This document shows positions 7,801 through 10,195 of a stretch of DNA of 10,195 bases, piece by piece. The notes beneath the pieces are model-generated. The model saw only the letters and a program-made list of their open reading frames with translations, was not told the origin of the DNA and did no database searches. Both the position numbers and the translations under genes were made by a program. This stretch comes from Clostridiales bacterium UBA6386 (GTDB lineage: Bacteria; Bacillota; Clostridia; Oscillospirales; Oscillospiraceae), in the NCBI GenBank assembly GCA_002437585.1, contig DJQM01000030.1, positions 1 to 10,195 of the forward strand. The letters are read 5' to 3'. Numbering within the stretch: position 1 is the first letter of the stretch; each line of letters opens with the position of its first letter.

Positions 7801-10195
7801 AACACTCTACAATGAGAAGTTCAACAGCATTCGTCCCAGAGAGTACGACGGGAGCCATCTGAATTTTGTGGGCATCAACCCGGAAATCACCCTGCGGCCT
7901 CATCAGGTGAATGCCATTGCCCACATTCTTTACGGTGGGAATACATTGCTTGCCCATGTAGTTGGTGCGGGCAAAACCTTTGAAATGGTGGCAGCAGCCC
8001 AGGAGAGCAAACGGCTGGGGTTGTGTCAGAAAAGCCTGTTTGTGGTGCCAAATCATTTGACCGAGCAGTGGGCCGCCGAATATTTGCAGCTTTACCCCGC
8101 AGCCAATATTCTGGTGGCCACCAAAAAGGATTTTGAAACAAAGAACCGGAAACGGTTTTGTTCCAGAATTGCCACCGGCGACTATGATGCCATTATCATT
8201 GGACATAGCCAGTTTGAGAAGATTCCCATGTCCCAAGCACGGCAGAAATTCATACTGGAACAGCAGAAGCAGGAGATTCTGGACGGCATTCGGGAGCTGA
8301 AGCGCAATAACGGAGACAATTTCTCCGTGAAGCAGCTGGAGCGCAGCAAAAAAAGCATCCAGCAACGATTAGAAAAGCTCAATGACCAGAGCCGCAAGGA
8401 TGATGTCATCACCTTTGAGGAGCTGGGTGTTGACCGGATTTTCGTAGACGAGGCCCATATGTTCAAAAATCTTGCCGCATTTACGAAAATGCGCAACGTG
8501 GCCGGTATCTCCCAGACAGAAGCCCAGAAGTCCAGCGACCTCTACATGAAATGCCGTTACCTGGACGAATTGACCGGAGGGCGAGGCGTGGTATTTGCCA
8601 CCGGCACGCCAATCAGCAACTCCATGGTGGAGCTTTATACCATGCAGAAATATCTGCAATACAACACCCTGAAAGAGAATGACCTGCTCCATTTTGATGC
8701 CTGGGCCTCCACCTTTGGAGAGACCGTCACCGCCATTGAACTGGCCCCGGAGGGTACCGGCTACCGGGCCAAGACCCGGTTTGCCAAGTTCTACAACCTC
8801 CCGGAGCTGATGTCCATGTTCAAGGAAATCGCGGATATTCAGACGGCGGATATGCTGAAGCTGCCGGTGCCGGAGGCGGAATACCACAATGTGGTGCTGA
8901 AGCCATCGGAGCAGCAAAAGGAGATCGTTGCCAGTCTATCCGAGCGGGCAGAAAAGGTGCGAAGTAAGCAGGTGGATTCCAACGAGGATAATATGCTGGT
9001 TATTACCAACGATGGCCGGAAGCTGGCACTGGATCAGCGGCTCATTAACCCCTTATTGCCGGACAGCGATACCGGGAAAGTTGCCGTCTGCGCCGAAAAT
9101 GTGTACAACATCTGGGAGCGGACAGCAGCGCAAAAGTCCACGCAGATGGTCTTCGTTGATCTCTCCACACCCCACAACGATGGGCAATTCAATGTGTATG
9201 ACGATCTGAAAAAGAAGCTGCTGGCCAAGGGCATCCCGGAATCAGAGATTGCCTACATCCACGTTGCTAAGACGGAAGCCGCCAAAAAGGAACTGTTCGG
9301 AAAGGTTCGTTCCGGCGAGGTGCGGGTGCTGATCGGCTCCACCCAGAAAATGGGAGCCGGAACCAATGCCCAGCGGAAGCTCATAGCCTTGCACCATATG
9401 GATTGTCCCTGGCGGCCATCTGACTTGCAGCAGCGAGAGGGGCGCATCATCCGACAAGGCAATGAGAATCCCAAGGTGGACATCTTCACCTATGTGACGG
9501 AAAACACCTTTGACAGCTACCTGTATCAGCTGGTGGAGGGCAAGCAGAAGTTCATCGGCCAAATTATGACCTCCAAATCCCCGGTGCGCAGTGCGGAGGA
9601 CATTGACGAAACCGCTTTGAGCTACGCTGAAATCAAGGCGCTGTGTTCCGGCAATCCCCATATCAAGGAGAAAATGGACTTGGATATTGAGGTGCAGAAG
9701 CTGAAGCTCCTGCGCTCAAACCATATGAGCCAGCGGTATGCCCTGGAAGATCAGCTTGTTCGGAAATTCCCCAATGAGATTGCTTCCATGCACCAGTGGA
9801 TTGACGGTCTGGAAGCTGATATGGCGCTGCTGAAAAGCGGCACCCAGCCCAATGCGGATGGCTTCAGCCCCATGGTAATAGAAGGACACACCTTCACGGA
9901 GAAAAAGGCTGCTGGCACCGCCCTTTTAGATGCCTGCAACGCTCTGACCGGCACCGATCCCGTCCCTCTCGGCTCCTATCGTGGCTTTCAGATGACGCTC
10001 TGCTTTGACAGCTTTGAAAAGCTGTTCAAGGTTTCCATGCAGGGTACACTGACCTACAAGGTTGGCCTTGGTACGGACGTATTTGGCAACATTCAGCGTA
10101 TGGATAACCTGCTGGAAAGTATGCCGACACGACAGCTGGACTACAAGGAGAAGCTGAAAAACCTGGAAATCCAGGTTGAGAACGCCAAACAGGAG
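1898..10195 (+). CDS. Giant polyvalent protein: ArdC/LtrC-like N-terminus, N6-adenine methylase-like domain, SNF2-like helicase (3' end beyond window)
   Basis: The frame is open from the ATG at 1898 (AGGAGG at about 1889-1894) to the window edge, at least 2766 codons with no stop. Residues about 22-80 (YTAFLQTAARNYKYGF, LIHAQRPDATACAEI, WINRGSTGIALL) resemble the ArdC/LtrC single-strand DNA-binding type. Residues 273-387 are a low-complexity Gly/Ala/Pro/Asp/Arg linker whose DNA also encodes tnpV. A module of roughly 100 aa recurs at about 391-490, 535-640 and 758-862. Further accessory regions follow up to about 1200. The methylase-like domain spans about 1245-1500, with motif I EPSCGVGNF from residue 1348 and NVPF at 1412-1415. 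The helicase spans about 1990-2540: RPHQ (2000-2003), Walker A GAGKT (2023-2027), DEAH (2184-2187), TGTP (2235-2238), GSTQKMGAGTNAQ (2480-2492) and QREGRIIRQG (2512-2521). A helical region follows from about 2577. Methylase followed by SNF2-like helicase recalls P1 DarB and related polyvalent proteins of phages and conjugative elements. A role in protecting or processing transferred DNA is inferred, with no experimental support here. All helicase motifs look intact; methylase activity is uncertain because motif IV is NVPF rather than NPPY. Confidence 0.9.
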   Translation, partial: MPRKNEILSQMLSSKTQEIVSSPGKYTAFLQTAARNYKYGFQEQVLIHAQRPDATACAEIGVWNRLGRWINRGSTGIALLQGPNLPYRIRYVFDVSDTNNRENREISLWQMKPEYENEVIHTLQGKFLLDSNHYWGEVVEALSQQLAEEAAGDYLPDLLNNKQDSFLEELDDGSVARWFKESVSESVRYMVLHRCSYAPELDNDVFGRIQDFNTEITASLLGSAVSTLSESILREIGVTVKSLERQQSHTFDSFGDTVYNEARKNELERSQNNGTDLHNAGGLPAAQPDSPRESQGRQVRDAAAQLSAHAPGGAVHRDADEGHAERPSGGGGPGGQPDAGTADNTDGPGAGRDGGAESPGSDAVGPADEQHPAGRGGDHLQPADLRLESELPPFLEERFITAILKNREDDLKVKNQVIRDFFREHGDESERADFLKAAYPDRYTERIVDSTRVGYKAIENGLLMWEGAYLSRTKESVFSWGLVAELTGSILDRENGSPIIEAKVLPSYNEQLSFLDGGFSVSEGAQQTFFPQLQLPQQVIDEALCMGFNDRDSRKIICAYLMKDKPDNAAFLQRCYGTNGAGLIIQDQEYAVWYDPEGIRISTGRTVQKLHTTLVTWEQAAKRIRELLDMGRYMPKEELEQIPAFERRRIAQSLAFAVRECSAQAKEAGYLPLTTETSSSNKGFPEIEAQMQRLLESPDTLNRLVDEWALFAAAYASDRSLIVSRWYDPAELLQKLEDLQRIPLTFTAAEGFDSSRRYFISDDEINQALRGHEGEFRSRLDVFSFFSRNTDAREREKFLKRQQGEYLGHHVGNDNRVYNSTGFFFSHGSIGTPYAQVNMKWPAVTKWVSNMISSGTYLYPSDADKMADYEIRQLAKQVMSFFSNTPEGFQRPTPRSDFDYWEGVEEILKQLSDPEQVNIIYASMMKPLMEATQPDDRFYETRKRGMAAMEAYRAGTFSVFGRAHTLRPLPDPAQPNLIVNKDLEKAKTLITAFCSEEYGSEPDFSDLHKINIAYTTITDEEVPVQVSVDLVDFKLDRYIDGIIVDFRKYASLKELIEQELVDPDFDELVAFSEEQLAKVALHGIHNKVVQKWAESGEEIQIQYHVNGFYYNHYNVVDGTAKYIDGPYDTLEEAAKEMHGYYPQAVEIANPAPDVEEDTFDDIDPQQIRKNLEAAGIVDGKVVDPEALDNSPFIRQVMENVQNIESLPVPSIVPRPVERRPHVLHPEISADSRTNYHIPTDNLGVGTPLERFNNNVNAIRLLHTLEAENRLATPDEQAILSQYVGWGGLPQFFEESNAHYAELKALLSEDEYAAARESTLTAFYTPPVVIRAMYKGLSNLGFQAGNILEPSCGVGNFMGLLPENMENSKMYGVELDSISGRIAQQLYQKNSIAVQGFEKTDLPDSFFDVAIGNVPFGTFKVPDKKYDRYNFLIHDYFFARALDKVRPGGVVAFITSKGTMDKENPSVRKYIAQRADLLGAIRLPNDTFKAAAGTEVTSDILFLQKRSGMTDLEPDWVHLGTDEKGLKMNAYFVSHPEMVLGQMQEVSGPYGMETACIPQEGQNLESLLTAAIVQIQGEMHTVDLDDLPVEEADTLPADPSVRNFSFAVVDGKLYFRENSRMDPVSVSATAEQRIRGLIGIRDCVRKLIEYQTEDYPESMIRAEQATLNVLYDSFAEKYGRINSRTNVSAFSADNAYYLLSSLEVRDSEGKFLRKADMFTKRTIRQRVTVTSVDTASEALALSLAEKAKVDMPYMMELTHKSEEEILSGLKGVIFLNPEHDGNEDVAHQYLPADEYLSGNVREKLRTARLLAEKDERYTINVQSLEAVQPVDLSASEISVRLGATWLPPDVVRDFTFELLRTPYYQRRNIKVHYSAYTGEWNIEGKSLDRGNVRSENTFGTECINAYKIMEETLNLRDVRIFDYEYDDTGKKIAILNTKQTAIAQGKQEQIKQEFADWIWADPNRRERLTTLYNEKFNSIRPREYDGSHLNFVGINPEITLRPHQVNAIAHILYGGNTLLAHVVGAGKTFEMVAAAQESKRLGLCQKSLFVVPNHLTEQWAAEYLQLYPAANILVATKKDFETKNRKRFCSRIATGDYDAIIIGHSQFEKIPMSQARQKFILEQQKQEILDGIRELKRNNGDNFSVKQLERSKKSIQQRLEKLNDQSRKDDVITFEELGVDRIFVDEAHMFKNLAAFTKMRNVAGISQTEAQKSSDLYMKCRYLDELTGGRGVVFATGTPISNSMVELYTMQKYLQYNTLKENDLLHFDAWASTFGETVTAIELAPEGTGYRAKTRFAKFYNLPELMSMFKEIADIQTADMLKLPVPEAEYHNVVLKPSEQQKEIVASLSERAEKVRSKQVDSNEDNMLVITNDGRKLALDQRLINPLLPDSDTGKVAVCAENVYNIWERTAAQKSTQMVFVDLSTPHNDGQFNVYDDLKKKLLAKGIPESEIAYIHVAKTEAAKKELFGKVRSGEVRVLIGSTQKMGAGTNAQRKLIALHHMDCPWRPSDLQQREGRIIRQGNENPKVDIFTYVTENTFDSYLYQLVEGKQKFIGQIMTSKSPVRSAEDIDETALSYAEIKALCSGNPHIKEKMDLDIEVQKLKLLRSNHMSQRYALEDQLVRKFPNEIASMHQWIDGLEADMALLKSGTQPNADGFSPMVIEGHTFTEKKAAGTALLDACNALTGTDPVPLGSYRGFQMTLCFDSFEKLFKVSMQGTLTYKVGLGTDVFGNIQRMDNLLESMPTRQLDYKEKLKNLEIQVENAKQE
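2701..2706 (+). promoter_or_regulatory. Shine-Dalgarno of the nested tnpV gene (AAGGAG)
   Basis: AAGGAG lies 8 nt before the ATG at 2715, the ideal distance. It fixes the start of the nested gene and indicates independent translation inside the giant gene. The tnpV frame is open further upstream, but without an equally good start. Confidence 0.65.
2715..3059 (+). CDS. tnpV: TnpV-family transposon protein, nested in the +1 frame of the helicase/methylase gene (114 aa)
   Basis: The product begins MELTYTMQGDYRLPNLIPPE and continues with GKYGMLRHSYLRTHR, MKGTLNAHLEEVDREA and WVQRMNNIRQAAEEII, ending QLIYA. This is the pattern of TnpV, a small protein first named in the Tn4451/Tn4453 group of clostridial mobilizable transposons and common in clostridial mobile elements. 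Its biochemical function is not established to my knowledge. Length (114 aa) is normal and the C-terminal two thirds is mostly helical. Codon use in this frame is typical of a real gene (many CTG, CAG, GAG, CGG, ATC), whereas the enclosing frame here gives Gly/Ala/Pro/Asp-rich low-complexity sequence. The gene lies wholly within the giant gene, shifted by one base, and does not interrupt it. Its stop TAG is read by the giant frame as part of CTA-GAA. No transposon ends are visible around it. Confidence 0.85.
   Translation: MELTYTMQGDYRLPNLIPPESPKVGKYGMLRHSYLRTHREGLYTGMLMKGTLNAHLEEVDREANRMLEQLTTQMAQEQGVTEELKAQDQMLWVQRMNNIRQAAEEIIYSQLIYA

Noticed and set aside
7319..8365. Long minus-strand open frame of 348 codons
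   Set aside because: It is antisense to the helicase region, which has intact motifs in the plus frame. Its composition (many Leu, His, Gln, Pro) is typical of a reverse-strand shadow of a GC-rich-third-position gene.
1..10195. CRISPR array, tRNA, rRNA or integrase attachment site
   Set aside because: No regularly spaced repeats, cloverleaf or rRNA-like sequence was seen, and nearly the whole window is occupied by protein-coding frames.

Overview
The window looks like part of an integrative conjugative or mobilizable element of a gut-type Clostridia (Oscillospiraceae/Lachnospiraceae-like Bacillota). The reasons are moderate to high GC with GC-rich third codon positions, strong AGGAGG-type ribosome binding sites, a TnpV-family protein, and a very long helicase/methylase gene of the kind carried by clostridial conjugative transposons. 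Taxonomy and element type are inferred from gene content only.

Layout: (1) Positions 1-162 (minus) hold the first 54 codons of an IS110-family transposase, cut by the window edge. (2) Positions 163-437 are non-coding and structured: an 11-bp perfect hairpin, then a long two-part stem with a 38-nt apical loop. Position and shape fit an IS110 bridge RNA read on the minus strand, with a -10-like TACAAT just upstream. The left end of the IS probably lies between about 403 and 437. (3) From 438 onward everything is on the plus strand and tightly packed as one operon: a 306-aa conserved protein of unknown function, an overlapping 55-aa protein, a 108-aa winged-helix protein, and a giant open frame from 1898 to beyond the right edge (at least 2766 codons).

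The giant protein is a 'polyvalent' mobile-element protein. It has an ArdC/LtrC-like N-terminus, a linker, a module present three times, further accessory regions, an N6-adenine methylase-like domain (EPSCGVGNF, NVPF) and a complete SNF2-like helicase (GAGKT, DEAH, TGTP, QREGRIIRQG), then a helical C-terminal region. By analogy with phage P1 DarB and related proteins it is likely to travel with or act on the transferred DNA, protecting or remodelling it in the recipient. That role is inferred.

The most unusual feature is a complete tnpV gene (2715-3059), with its own Shine-Dalgarno, lying wholly inside the giant gene in the +1 frame. The giant frame stays open across it and reads it as a Gly/Ala/Pro/Asp-rich linker. 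The second notable feature is the putative IS110 bridge RNA, with a loop segment that matches a neighbouring hairpin arm.
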